From positions 3,515,501 to 3,579,500 of the forward strand of contig NZ_CP109444.1 of the NCBI RefSeq assembly GCF_036227225.1: a stretch of DNA of 64,000 nt, written 5' to 3'. The notes beneath the pieces are model-generated. The model saw only the letters and a program-made list of their open reading frames with translations, searched no databases and was not told where the DNA came from. Shown here in pieces: positions 40,350-48,220 of the stretch. The first letter of the stretch is position 1. Every line of letters begins with the position of its first letter. Position numbers and translations under genes: made by a program. The DNA is from Streptomyces sp. NBC_01478. Lineage in GTDB: Bacteria; Actinomycetota; Actinomycetes; Streptomycetales; Streptomycetaceae.

Positions 40350-41222
40350 TTAGCCCTTGGTTCCGCCTGCCGTCAGGCCGGTCACCAAGTTCTTCTGCAC
40401 GAGATAGAAGAACGCGGCCACCGGTATCGCGATCAACACAGCCGTCGCGGCCATCAGGTTGCGTTGCGCGTCGTGCTCGCTCACGAACGTCTGGAGTCCG
40501 ACCGCGAACGTGTACTTCGTGTCGGACAGCATGAACGTGGAGGCGAACGCGACCTCGCCGAAAGCCGTGAGGAAGCTGTAGAACGCGGCGACCGCCAGGC
40601 CCGGCTTGGCGAGCGGCAGGATCAGTCGCAGGAACGTGCCGAAGGGGTTCAGCCCGTCGACGCGTCCGGCCTCGTCGATCTCGAACGGGATGGTGTCGAA
40701 GTAACCCTTGAGCAGCCAGGCGCAGTAGGGCACCGCAGTGGAGCAGTAGACGAGGATGAGACCAAGGTAGCTGTCGATGAGCTGCAGGTCCGCCAGAATC
40801 TGGTACATCGGCACGATGAGTACCGCTATCGGGAACATCTGGGTGACCAGCAGCACCCACATGAACTTCCGGTAGCCGGGGAAGCGCATCCGCGAGACGG
40901 CGTAGCCGGTGCTGGCGGCGATCGTCACGCCGATGACCGTGGTGCCGAGCGAGACGATCAGCGAACTCTTCAACCAGTCGAAGAACCCGGTGTGCTGGAG
41001 CACGAACGAGTAGTTGTCGAACGTCATCTTCTTCCAGATGCCGGCCGGGTGGAGATAGCCGTCCGAGTCCGGGCCCAGCGAGAGGAAGACCAGCCAGGCG
41101 ATCGGGAAGAGGGCGATCAGGCTCGCGACGATCAGGAAGCCGTGCGAGGCGAGGGCGCCGGAGCGGCTCAACTCGCCCCGGCGGCGCGTCCGTTGGGGCG
41201 GGGTGTCGGTCGTGCTGCTCAT
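40350..41222 (-). CDS. malG: Maltose/maltodextrin ABC transporter permease MalG
   Basis: A 290-residue permease with six predicted membrane segments (first at about 25-48, HGFLIVASLIALFPIAWLVF) and the EAA loop that contacts the ATPase, DEAGRVDGLNPFGTFLRLIL. MFPIAVLIVPMYQIL and the C-terminal LVTGLTAGGTKG are typical of MalG. With MalF it forms the channel of the maltose importer; no ATPase gene is in the window, and in Streptomyces the shared MsiK serves. CAGGAG precedes the ATG at 41222, 13 bases after malF. The transcript probably ends within the repeat and hairpin that follow. Confidence 0.95.
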   Translation of the reverse strand: MSSTTDTPPQRTRRRGELSRSGALASHGFLIVASLIALFPIAWLVFLSLGPDSDGYLHPAGIWKKMTFDNYSFVLQHTGFFDWLKSSLIVSLGTTVIGVTIAASTGYAVSRMRFPGYRKFMWVLLVTQMFPIAVLIVPMYQILADLQLIDSYLGLILVYCSTAVPYCAWLLKGYFDTIPFEIDEAGRVDGLNPFGTFLRLILPLAKPGLAVAAFYSFLTAFGEVAFASTFMLSDTKYTFAVGLQTFVSEHDAQRNLMAATAVLIAIPVAAFFYLVQKNLVTGLTAGGTKG

Positions 41223-41235
41223 GGGGGCTCCTGTC

Positions 41236-42240
41236 TCAGATCGCGAGCTGTTGGTCATTGCGGTTCAGCCAGCGGCGGTAGAAGGAGGTGAAGACGATCA
41301 GGATGGCCAGCAGCAGGATGCCGTAGGCGGCCGACTGGGCGAATTCGCGCGGCTGTTGGCCGAAGCCGAGGTAGTACGACCAGGTGACGAGGATCGAGGC
41401 GTCGGGGGCCGTGTTGCCGAACAGCAGGAAGATGACGGCGAACTGGTTGAACGTCCAGATGACGCCGAGGAGTACGACGGTGGAGCTGACCGACCTCAGG
41501 CCCGGCAGGGTGACGTAGCGGAAGCGCTGCCAGGGGCTCGCGCCGTCCATCTCGGCGGCCTCGTACAGCGAGGCGTCGATGGACTGCAGCCCGCCGAGCA
41601 TCGAGACCATCATGAAGGGCACACCGCACCAGGTGTTGACCATGATCGCGGCGGTCCGCTGCCAGAACGTGCTCTCCAGCCAGTCGGGTTGGGGCAGGTG
41701 CAGGGTGTGCAGCGCGGTGTTGATGATGCCGCCGTCGGCGAGCATGAAGCGCCAGCCGAACACGGTGACGAAGGTGGGGACGGCCCACGGCAGGATCAGG
41801 ATGAGCCGGTACAGGGTGCGTCCGCGCAGCTTCAGGTTGAGCAGCAGGGCGAGGGCGAGGCCGATCGTGTAGTGCAGGGTGACGCAGACCGCAGTCCAGA
41901 CGATCGTCCATATGAAGTGCGACCAGAAGCGGTCGTACGACGTCGGGCCGAACAGGATGTCCTTGTAGTTGTCGAGCCCGATGAACTTGTAGGTGGCGTC
42001 GATGTGGTTGACGCCGATCGTGCGCGCGGTGTTGAGGCTGTTGGCGTCCGTGAGCGTCAAGTACAGGCCGTACACCAGGGGATACAGCACGAGGACGCCG
42101 AGCACGACGACCACGGGGATGATCATCGCGTAGGCGTACCAGTGCTTCTGGTAGGCGTACTTGAGGCGCCTGGCCGGCCCGGGGCGGGGTGCGCGGTCAC
42201 CGTGGCGCTTGCCGGTCGCGCGGTCGATGGCGACTGTCAT
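41236..42240 (-). CDS. malF: Maltose/maltodextrin ABC transporter permease MalF
   Basis: A 334-residue permease with six membrane segments (first at about 35-62, YAYAMIIPVVVVLGVLVLYP) and the EAA motif YEAAEMDGASPWQRFRYVTL. NTWCGVPFMMVSMLGGLQSI and LGFGQQPREFAQSAAYG support the maltose/maltodextrin subfamily. AGAAGGTG lies about 12 bases before the ATG at 42240. A strong compound hairpin in the 160-base gap to malE probably sets its expression below that of the binding protein. Confidence 0.95.
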   Translation of the reverse strand: MTVAIDRATGKRHGDRAPRPGPARRLKYAYQKHWYAYAMIIPVVVVLGVLVLYPLVYGLYLTLTDANSLNTARTIGVNHIDATYKFIGLDNYKDILFGPTSYDRFWSHFIWTIVWTAVCVTLHYTIGLALALLLNLKLRGRTLYRLILILPWAVPTFVTVFGWRFMLADGGIINTALHTLHLPQPDWLESTFWQRTAAIMVNTWCGVPFMMVSMLGGLQSIDASLYEAAEMDGASPWQRFRYVTLPGLRSVSSTVVLLGVIWTFNQFAVIFLLFGNTAPDASILVTWSYYLGFGQQPREFAQSAAYGILLLAILIVFTSFYRRWLNRNDQQLAI

Positions 42241-42308
42241 GGTTCGTTCGACACCTTCTGAAAGTTCAAGCGGGTACGGCAGTTCAGGGCTGCGGCGGCT
42301 CAGGCCGA

Positions 42309-42393
42309 TGGCCGTCGGATCCGTCCCCCGGGTTTTCACATGGGGGTCCCCCCGCTCGAGCGAAGCCGAGAGTGGGGGAGGATCCGACGGCCA
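42309..42393 (-). repeat. Compound inverted-repeat element between malE and malF
   Basis: Outer arms TGGCCGTCGGATCC (42309-42322) and GGATCCGACGGCCA (42380-42393) are a perfect 14-bp inverted repeat. They enclose the common Streptomyces intergenic sequence CATGGGGGTCCCCCCGCTCG AGCGAAGCCGAGAGTGGGGGAG, itself able to fold. The element starts 8 bases after the malE stop. It should stabilise the malE mRNA end and limit read-through into malFG. Confidence 0.85.
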
Positions 42394-42400
42394 CTCGGGG

Positions 42401-43675
42401 CTACTTGCTGAAGTCCGGGACCAGCTTGGCGATCGCCAACTCGGCGTTGCTCAGGCCCTTGTCGAGGGACTCCTTGCCACCGGCGACCTTGGGCAGCTCG
42501 GTGTCCAGCGGACCCCACAGTGAGCTGTACTCGGCGAGCTCCGGGCGCGGCTGCGCGGCGCCGAGGACGCCCTGGTAGCCGGCGATGCCCGGGTCGGCCT
42601 TGACGGCGGCGGTGTAGGCGTCGTCACGGGTCGGCAGCGTCGAGTTCTTCAGCGCGATCGTCGACTGGGAGGCGGCGGAGGTCATGAAGTTGAGGAACTT
42701 CAGGGCCGCCTTCTGGTGCGCGGCGTCCGAGCCGGCGTAGACCGAGAGGTTGTGACCGCCGGTCGGGGCGCCGGACTTGCCGGTGGAGCCGGCCGGGATC
42801 TGCGCGATGCCGAGGTTGGACTTGTCCGTGAAGGCCGAGCCCTTGTAGAAGTTCGTGATCTCCCACGGGCCCTGGATGATCGCGGCGACCTTGCCGGTGA
42901 CGAACGCGTCCTGGATGTGGGCGTAGGCGTCGGCGGTGGTGTCGGCCTTGTGCAGACCGGCGCCGGAGAAGAGGCTCAGCCAGGTGCCGTAGGCCTTCTT
43001 CGCGGCGGCGGAGTCCACGGTGATCTTCTTCGCGGAGGCGTCGACGGTGTCGGTGCCCTCGCCGTAGAGGAAGGTCTGCGCGTAGTAGGCCTGGGTGGAG
43101 CCCCAGTAGCCGTCGACCTTCGCCTTGGACTTGACCTTCGCGGCGTCGGCCTTCAACTCGTCCCAGGTGGTGGGCGCCTGGGTGATGCCCGCCTTCGCGA
43201 AGAGCGCCTTGTTGTAGACGAGGGCGAGGGTGTCGGTGACCAGCGGCACGCCGTACGTCTTGCCGTCGTACTGGGCCTGCGTGATCAGGTTCGACTTGAA
43301 CTTGGCCTGGTCCGCGAGGGCTTCGGTGCCGTCGAGCGGCAGGAAGTAGCCCTTCTTCGCGAAGGCGGGGGTCCAGCCGACCTCCGAACGCAGCACGTCC
43401 GGGGCGCCCTTGGAGCCGGCGGCGGTGTCGAACTTGTTCTGCGCCTGGTCGAAGGGCACGTTGACGTACTTGACCTTGATGTTCTTGTTGGCCGCCTCGA
43501 ACTTGGCGACCAGGGCCTTGTACGTGGGTGCCTCATTGGTGGCGTTCGAGGTGTCCCACCAGGTGATGGTGACCGGCCCGTCCGACTTGCCGCTGTCACT
43601 GTCACTGCCGCCGCAGGCCGTCGCCGCGAGGGCGAGGGACGCCACCAGCGCGGTGGCCGCTATGCCACGCCGCAT
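42401..43675 (-). CDS. malE: Maltose-binding lipoprotein MalE
   Basis: A 424-residue extracellular solute-binding protein of family 1. The lipoprotein signal is MRRGIAATALVASLALAATA then C, so lipidation at Cys21. The mature protein shows VTITWWDTSNATNEAPTYKA, GAPDVLRSEVGWTPAFAKKG, YGVPLVTDTLALVYNKALF, QGPWEITNFYKGS and GGHNLSVYAGS, all typical of maltodextrin-binding proteins. It captures maltose and maltodextrins made by the secreted amylases and delivers them to MalFG. AAGGAG precedes the ATG. Divergent from malR across a 314-base region with operators. Confidence 0.95.
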   Translation of the reverse strand: MRRGIAATALVASLALAATACGGSDSDSGKSDGPVTITWWDTSNATNEAPTYKALVAKFEAANKNIKVKYVNVPFDQAQNKFDTAAGSKGAPDVLRSEVGWTPAFAKKGYFLPLDGTEALADQAKFKSNLITQAQYDGKTYGVPLVTDTLALVYNKALFAKAGITQAPTTWDELKADAAKVKSKAKVDGYWGSTQAYYAQTFLYGEGTDTVDASAKKITVDSAAAKKAYGTWLSLFSGAGLHKADTTADAYAHIQDAFVTGKVAAIIQGPWEITNFYKGSAFTDKSNLGIAQIPAGSTGKSGAPTGGHNLSVYAGSDAAHQKAALKFLNFMTSAASQSTIALKNSTLPTRDDAYTAAVKADPGIAGYQGVLGAAQPRPELAEYSSLWGPLDTELPKVAGGKESLDKGLSNAELAIAKLVPDFSK

Positions 43676-43810
43676 GAGTTCTCCTTGAGGGTGAAAGCCC
43701 GTGAGGTGCAGGGCAGCGGTCCCGTCCGCCGCCCTGTCGACTTGCCGACTGCGCCGTTGCGTCCGCCGGGCGTCGCCGAACGTAACAGCGATGCAAGCGC
43801 GGCGAAAGTC

Positions 43811-43831
43811 CTTGCTGCAAAAAACTGCAAG
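43811..43831. promoter_or_regulatory. Candidate MalR operator, malE side
   Basis: CTTGCTGCAAAAAACTGCAAG, an inverted repeat of CTTGC[AT]G arms, 136 bases upstream of malE. The 314-base malE-malR gap has no gene; this and the site at 43915 are its main features, with a further GATGCAAG at 43791. Confidence 0.65.
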
Positions 43832-43914
43832 ACGGACCGAGAGTTACCCGCCCGTGACCTCACCTCGACCCCCGCGAAACCCTTGGCTGGTGCGGCTGAG
43901 CGGGCAAGGGGACA

Positions 43915-43941
43915 CTTGTGCAAGACTCTGCAAGCTCTTGC
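43915..43941. promoter_or_regulatory. Candidate MalR operator, malR side
   Basis: CTTGTGCAAGACTCTGCAAG CTCTTGC contains GCAAGA and TCTTGC as perfect 6-base arms with a 10-base spacer and repeats the CTTGC/GCAAG core. It lies 49 bases upstream of malR and could serve autoregulation. Confidence 0.6.
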
Positions 43942-43989
43942 CGCACGCCGTACGCCGACCAGAAGCCGGCCAGAAGACGAGGGATCGCG

Positions 43990-45072
43990 ATGACGCAGCA
44001 ACCCGCAGCGCGCCGACGGCCGGTACAGTCCACTCCCGTGACCACACGGCTTGCCGACATCGCCGCCCAGGCGGGGGTGAGCGAAGCGACCGTCAGCCGC
44101 GTCCTCAACGGCAAGCCTGGCGTCGCCGCCACCACCCGTCAGTCCGTCCTCGCCGCGCTCGACGTGCTCGGCTACGAACGTCCGGTACGGCTGCGGCAGC
44201 GCAGCGAGGGCCTGGTGGGCCTGATAACACCGGAGTTGGAGAACCCGATATTCCCCGCCCTGGCACAGGTCATCGGCCAGGCGCTGACCCGGCAGGGCTA
44301 CACCCCGGTGCTCGCCACCCAGACCCCGGGCGGGTCGACGGAGGACGAGCTGACCGAGATGCTGGTCGACCGCGGGGTCGCCGGCATCATCTTCGTCTCC
44401 GGACTGCACGCGGACACCTCCGCCGACATGCAGCGCTACGAGCAACTCCGGGCGCAGGGCGTGCCGTTCGTGCTCGTGGACGGCTTCTCGCCCAAGGTGC
44501 AGGCGCCGTTCATCTCCCCCGACGACCGTGCGGCGATGACCCTCGCCGTCACCCACCTCGTCTCGCTCGGCCACACCCGCATCGGACTGGCCCTGGGCCC
44601 CAAGCGCTTCGTCCCCGTACAACGCAAGATCGAGGGCTTCGTCCGCGCGATGCAGGACCAACTGGCCCTGACCGCCGAGGATGTGGAGACCCGGCTCGTC
44701 CAGCACTCGCTGTACACGCTGGAGGGCGGCCAGGCGGCTACCGCCGCGCTGATCGAGCGCGACTGCACGGCGATCGTGTGCGCGAGCGACATGATGGCGC
44801 TCGGCGCGATACGGGCGGCCCGGCAGCGGGGCCTGGAGGTCCCCCGGGACGTCTCGGTGGTGGGCTTCGACGACTCCCCGCTGATCGCGTTCACCGACCC
44901 GCCCCTGACGACGATCCGCAAGCCGGTGCCGGCGATGGGACAGGCCGCGGTACGGACGTTGCTGGAGGAGATCGGCGGGACGCCCGCGCCGCACAGTGAG
45001 TTCGTGTTCATGCCGGAGCTGGTGGTGCGCGGTTCGACGGCGTCGGCGCCCGGGGACCGCAAGCGCCCCTGA
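43990..45072 (+). CDS. malR: LacI-family maltose repressor MalR
   Basis: A LacI/GalR-type repressor, 360 residues from this ATG. The helix-turn-helix reads TRLADIAAQAGVSEATVSRV LNGKPGVA, followed by the hinge VLGYERPVRLRQRSEGLVGL and the periplasmic-binding-protein-like core (ITPELENPIFPALAQVIGQA, IIFVSGLHADTS, VCASDMMALGAIRAARQRG, VVGFDDSPLIAFTDPPLTT). GAGGGA precedes the ATG at 43990; a GTG at 44038 would give a 344-residue protein and matches the S. coelicolor start as I recall it, so the first 16 residues are uncertain. It should repress malEFG and the amylase genes and be released by maltose or maltotriose. Confidence 0.94.
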   Translation: MTQQPAARRRPVQSTPVTTRLADIAAQAGVSEATVSRVLNGKPGVAATTRQSVLAALDVLGYERPVRLRQRSEGLVGLITPELENPIFPALAQVIGQALTRQGYTPVLATQTPGGSTEDELTEMLVDRGVAGIIFVSGLHADTSADMQRYEQLRAQGVPFVLVDGFSPKVQAPFISPDDRAAMTLAVTHLVSLGHTRIGLALGPKRFVPVQRKIEGFVRAMQDQLALTAEDVETRLVQHSLYTLEGGQAATAALIERDCTAIVCASDMMALGAIRAARQRGLEVPRDVSVVGFDDSPLIAFTDPPLTTIRKPVPAMGQAAVRTLLEEIGGTPAPHSEFVFMPELVVRGSTASAPGDRKRP

Positions 45073-45235
45073 CTCACCCCGACTCATCCCCGAATCGTCC
45101 CCAAGGGGGAGGAAACGCGGCCGTGTCCCGTGCGCTGGTAGTAGTACGGGGACTCTTCTCGTCGTAGAACATGCGCGCCGGACCCGACCAAGGGATGATC
45201 GGTCGCGGAAGCCTTTTCTGGCAGACTTTGTGTCT

Positions 45236-46096
45236 ATGGGTGAGACCACCGTGACGACATTGGAAGGCCGTGAAGAAGCCGTTCCGAGCCCCGTCGCGGA
45301 CGCCGCGGGGCAGGGCTTTCTGCGCCGGTTGCGGACTCCGCGCCGGCCCCGGCTGTGGTTCGAGATCCTGCTGATCGCGGTGAGTTACTGGACGTACTCA
45401 CAGATCCGCAACGCGGTGCCGGAACAGAAGTCCGCGGCACTGCGCAACGCCGACTGGATCTGGCGCCTCGAGAACCACCTCGGCATCGCCGTCGAGCAGT
45501 CGGTCAACCACGCCGTGAACTCGGTGACTTGGCTGATCGTCGGCATGAACTACTACTACGCCACCCTGCACTTCGTGGTCACGCTGGGTGTCCTCGTGTG
45601 GCTCTTCCGCAGTCATCCGGGCAGATACGCGGCGACCCGCCTGGTCCTCTTCGCAACGACGGCCGTGGCCCTGGTCGGCTACTACTTCTTCCCGCTGGCC
45701 CCGCCCCGCCTCATGACCGGCGGCCACTTCGTCGACACGGTCATGGTCCACCAGACCTGGGGCTCGATGGCCTCCGGCGACCTGAAACACGTGTCGAACC
45801 AGTACGCCGCGATGCCGTCCATGCACATCGGCTGGTCCCTGTGGTGCGGCCTGACGATCTTCGCCCTGGCGAAACTCCCCTGGGTCCGCGTCCTGGGCCT
45901 CCTCTACCCGGCGGTGACCCTCATGGTCATCGTCTCCACCGCCAACCACTTCTGGCTCGACGCGGTGGGCGGCATGCTCTGCCTGGCCTTCGGCTTCACG
46001 GTCTCCCGCCTCTGGTACGGCGCGTTCCCGTACGCCCTGCCGCGCGCGGTGGCGGTACGGCAAGCGGGCGGGTCCCTCCTCCCCACCAAGGCCTGA
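45236..46096 (+). CDS. PAP2-superfamily membrane phosphatase/transferase
   Basis: A 286-residue membrane protein with about six hydrophobic segments. Active-site motifs are AAMPSMHIGWSLW (PSxH) and STANHFWLDAVGG (the HxxxD part), with FPLAPPRLM upstream; the KX6RP first motif is not evident. This pattern fits the PAP2_3 (inositolphosphotransferase/Aur1-like) branch, which acts on lipid phosphates at the membrane. No Shine-Dalgarno precedes the ATG at 45236. Its stop is only 7 bases before the inverted-repeat element. Confidence 0.88.
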   Translation: MGETTVTTLEGREEAVPSPVADAAGQGFLRRLRTPRRPRLWFEILLIAVSYWTYSQIRNAVPEQKSAALRNADWIWRLENHLGIAVEQSVNHAVNSVTWLIVGMNYYYATLHFVVTLGVLVWLFRSHPGRYAATRLVLFATTAVALVGYYFFPLAPPRLMTGGHFVDTVMVHQTWGSMASGDLKHVSNQYAAMPSMHIGWSLWCGLTIFALAKLPWVRVLGLLYPAVTLMVIVSTANHFWLDAVGGMLCLAFGFTVSRLWYGAFPYALPRAVAVRQAGGSLLPTKA

Positions 46097-46102
46097 GGGG
46101 CT

Positions 46103-46290
46103 GGGACCTGTCCGGCGGATCATGCCGCAGACGCGGGGTCTGGCACGCCCACCGGCGGCGTTGTCGTCGGTCGCCGACGGCTCCGCGTCGCCTCCCTCCT
46201 CCGCCTTGCAGTTGGACGCACCAGACCCCGCCCACCGGCGCCAATCAGGCACTGTCCCTTTCCTGCGACCTGATCCGCCGGACAGGGTCC
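46103..46290. mobile_element. MITE-like element with terminal inverted repeats
   Basis: Ends GGACCTGTCCGGCGGATCA (46104-46122) and TGATCCGCCGGACAGGGTCC (46271-46290) are inverted copies that differ by one inserted C. The 188-base element has no open frame of its own, so it would need a transposase from elsewhere. It fills the space between the PAP2 and LysR genes, and its right end supplies the last base of the LysR stop codon. I see no clear target duplication. Confidence 0.7.
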
Positions 46291-47189
46291 TAGTCGACGG
46301 TCGCCGCGTCCCGCAGCGCCCGCAGGAACGCCCGCAGGGCAAGCTGGGGCGGCGCCGTCTCGCGGACGGCCGCGTGGATGGTCCGCACCGGCTCCGGGTC
46401 CCGTACGACCCGTACAACCACGTCCGGGTGACGGCTGCCGAGCCCCAGCCGGGGAATCAGGGTCACCCCGAGGCCGGCCGCGACGAAACCCTGAGCCGTC
46501 ACGTAGTCCTCGCTCTGGACCGCGAACCTCGGCCGGAACCCCGCCGCCTCGCACGCGCCGAGCTGGGCGTCGAGACACGGCCCCGGCCACTCACTGCCGA
46601 CCCAGGACTCTCCCGCCAGCTCCCCCAGCTCCACACTCCGCCGCGCGGCCAGCCGGTGCCCCTTGGGCAGCACGGCGAGATACGGGTCTTCGAGCAGCTT
46701 CACCAGCCGTACGCCCTCCATGCCCGCGGACGCCCCGGCCGCCCCGACCACGAGCGCGACATCCGCCCGCCCCTCCTTCACCTCGGGCAGTGGATCCGCG
46801 GGGTCGGTCAGCTTCAAGTCGAGCTGGACTCCGGGGTGTTCGGCGCGGAGCCGGGCCACGGCCGGGGCGACCAGGGCAGCCCCGGCAGTCGCGAAGTAGC
46901 GGACCGCGAGCCGTCCCGTGCGGCCGGCCACCAGGTCCGCCAGCGCCGTCTCCGCCTCGGCGACCTGCCCGGCGATCGCGTCCGCGTACCCGGTGAGCAG
47001 CAGCCCGGCCGCCGTGGGCCGCACCCCGCGCCCGACCCGCTCCAGGAGCGCGGTGCCGGCCTCCTTCTCCAGCGCCCCGACCTGCTGGCTGACGGCGGAC
47101 GGGGTGTATCCGAGCCGGGCCGCCGCCGCGGTCACCGACCCGCTGCCCACCACGGCCCGCAGGACCTGCATGCGTCGCACATCAAGCAT
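46290..47189 (-). CDS. LysR-family transcriptional regulator
   Basis: A 299-residue regulator. The N-terminal winged helix (MLDVRRMQVLRAVVGSGSVT, AAAARLGYTPSAVSQQVGAL) is followed by the two-lobed effector domain (RTGRLAVRYFATAGAALVAP, EGRADVALVV, VLPKGHRLAARRSVELGEL, VTAQGFVAAGLGVTLIPRLG). The ATG at 47189 lacks a Shine-Dalgarno but has TAACCT 7 bases before it, suggesting a leaderless transcript. It is divergent from the EamA exporter gene at 47262, a common arrangement in which the regulator controls its neighbour. The 3' end abuts the MITE-like element. Confidence 0.92.
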   Translation of the reverse strand: MLDVRRMQVLRAVVGSGSVTAAAARLGYTPSAVSQQVGALEKEAGTALLERVGRGVRPTAAGLLLTGYADAIAGQVAEAETALADLVAGRTGRLAVRYFATAGAALVAPAVARLRAEHPGVQLDLKLTDPADPLPEVKEGRADVALVVGAAGASAGMEGVRLVKLLEDPYLAVLPKGHRLAARRSVELGELAGESWVGSEWPGPCLDAQLGACEAAGFRPRFAVQSEDYVTAQGFVAAGLGVTLIPRLGLGSRHPDVVVRVVRDPEPVRTIHAAVRETAPPQLALRAFLRALRDAATVD

Positions 47190-47196
47190 GTAGCTG

Positions 47197-47213
47197 AGGT
47201 TAACAGTGACTGT
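47197..47213 (-). promoter_or_regulatory. Leaderless -10 and palindrome of the lysR gene
   Basis: TAACCT (minus strand, 47202-47197) is 7 bases before the ATG. Directly next to it ACAGTGACTGT (47203-47213) is a perfect 5-base-arm palindrome and a possible LysR-binding site for the divergent promoters. Confidence 0.45.
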
Positions 47214-47261
47214 AGAACCTTTCGCTTGTCCTGAAAGGTCCGGCTGTCCGACCGTGGACCC

Positions 47262-48155
47262 ATGCAGCCCGCCTCGACACTCCGCATGGCCGTGCTCGCC
47301 CTCCTGTGGGGTTCGGGCTTCCTCTGGATCAAACTCGCCCTGAACCACGGCCTCTCCCCCGCGCAGATCACGATCACCCGCTGCGCCCTGGGCACGCTGG
47401 TGCTACTGGCCCTGGCTCGCACGGCCGGCCAGCGCCTGCCGCGCGACCGCACGACCTGGGGCCGACTCACGGTGGCCGCCCTGTTCTGCAACGCCGTCCC
47501 GTTCGCCCTGTTCAGCGTGGGCGAGCAGACCGTCGACTCCGGCGTCGCGGGCGTCCTGAACGCCACAACTCCCTTGTGGTCTTTGCTGATCGGCGTCACG
47601 CTCGGCACCGACCGCGGCCTCGGCCGAGCCCGCCTGACCGGACTCCTCCTGGGCTTCGCGGGCACGGTCCTGATCTTCGCCCCCTGGCACCGCTCGGGCC
47701 TGCTCAGTTGGGGCGCCCTGGCCCTGCTGGGCGCCGCCGTGAGCTACGCCGTGGCCTTCGCCTACATGGCCCGCAAACTCACCGCGGGCCAGGCCCCGTT
47801 GGCGATGTCGGCGGCCCAACTGATGGCGGCGACGGCCTGGACGACCCTCGCCCTCCCCGCCGCCGGCCCCGTACACGCCGACCTCACGGCCCTCCTGGCG
47901 GTGACCGCCCTCGGCGTCCTGGGCACAGGCGTGACCTTCTACCTCAACTACCGTCTGATCGCCGACGAGGGCGCAACGAGCGCGGCAACGGTCGGATATC
48001 TACTGCCAGTTGTGTCGGTAACGCTGGGCGCGGTGCTGCTGGACGAGAAGGTGGGGCTGCGGGTGCTGGCGGGCATGGCGGTGGTCCTGGCGGGCGTGGC
48101 CCTTACAAGACACCGCCCAGTGAAGGCTTTTGCTTTCAGGGGCGCGGGGCTGTGA
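47262..48155 (+). CDS. EamA/DMT-family exporter
   Basis: A 297-residue protein with ten predicted membrane segments arranged as two EamA repeats: MAVLALLWGSGFLWIKLALN, RCALGTLVLLAL, SGVAGVLNATTPLWSLLIG, then SWGALALLGAAVSYAVAFAY, AATVGYLLPVVSVTLGAVLL. Such transporters export amino acids or other metabolites. The last codons (AFAFRGAGL then TGA) lie inside dispersed repeat copy C, so the repeat has replaced or extended the original C terminus. Divergent lysR probably controls it. Confidence 0.9.
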   Translation: MQPASTLRMAVLALLWGSGFLWIKLALNHGLSPAQITITRCALGTLVLLALARTAGQRLPRDRTTWGRLTVAALFCNAVPFALFSVGEQTVDSGVAGVLNATTPLWSLLIGVTLGTDRGLGRARLTGLLLGFAGTVLIFAPWHRSGLLSWGALALLGAAVSYAVAFAYMARKLTAGQAPLAMSAAQLMAATAWTTLALPAAGPVHADLTALLAVTALGVLGTGVTFYLNYRLIADEGATSAATVGYLLPVVSVTLGAVLLDEKVGLRVLAGMAVVLAGVALTRHRPVKAFAFRGAGL

Positions 48156-48200
48156 CATTTGCGGCTCCGCCGCGCGGGCGCGACCAGCCCCCACCGGCGG
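48128..48200 (-). repeat. Dispersed intergenic repeat, copy C
   Basis: On the minus strand CCGGTGGGGGCTGGTCGCGC CCGCGCGGCGGAGCCGCAAA TGTCACAGCCCCGCGCCCCT GAAAGCAAAAG, closely matching copy B. It lies between the convergent EamA and glnE genes and provides the EamA stop codon. Confidence 0.82.
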
Positions 48201-48220
48201 TCAGCCAACGAACAACCCAC

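Noticed and set aside
46103..46290. The inverted-repeat element as an intact insertion sequence
   Set aside because: It is only 188 bp and has no transposase frame.
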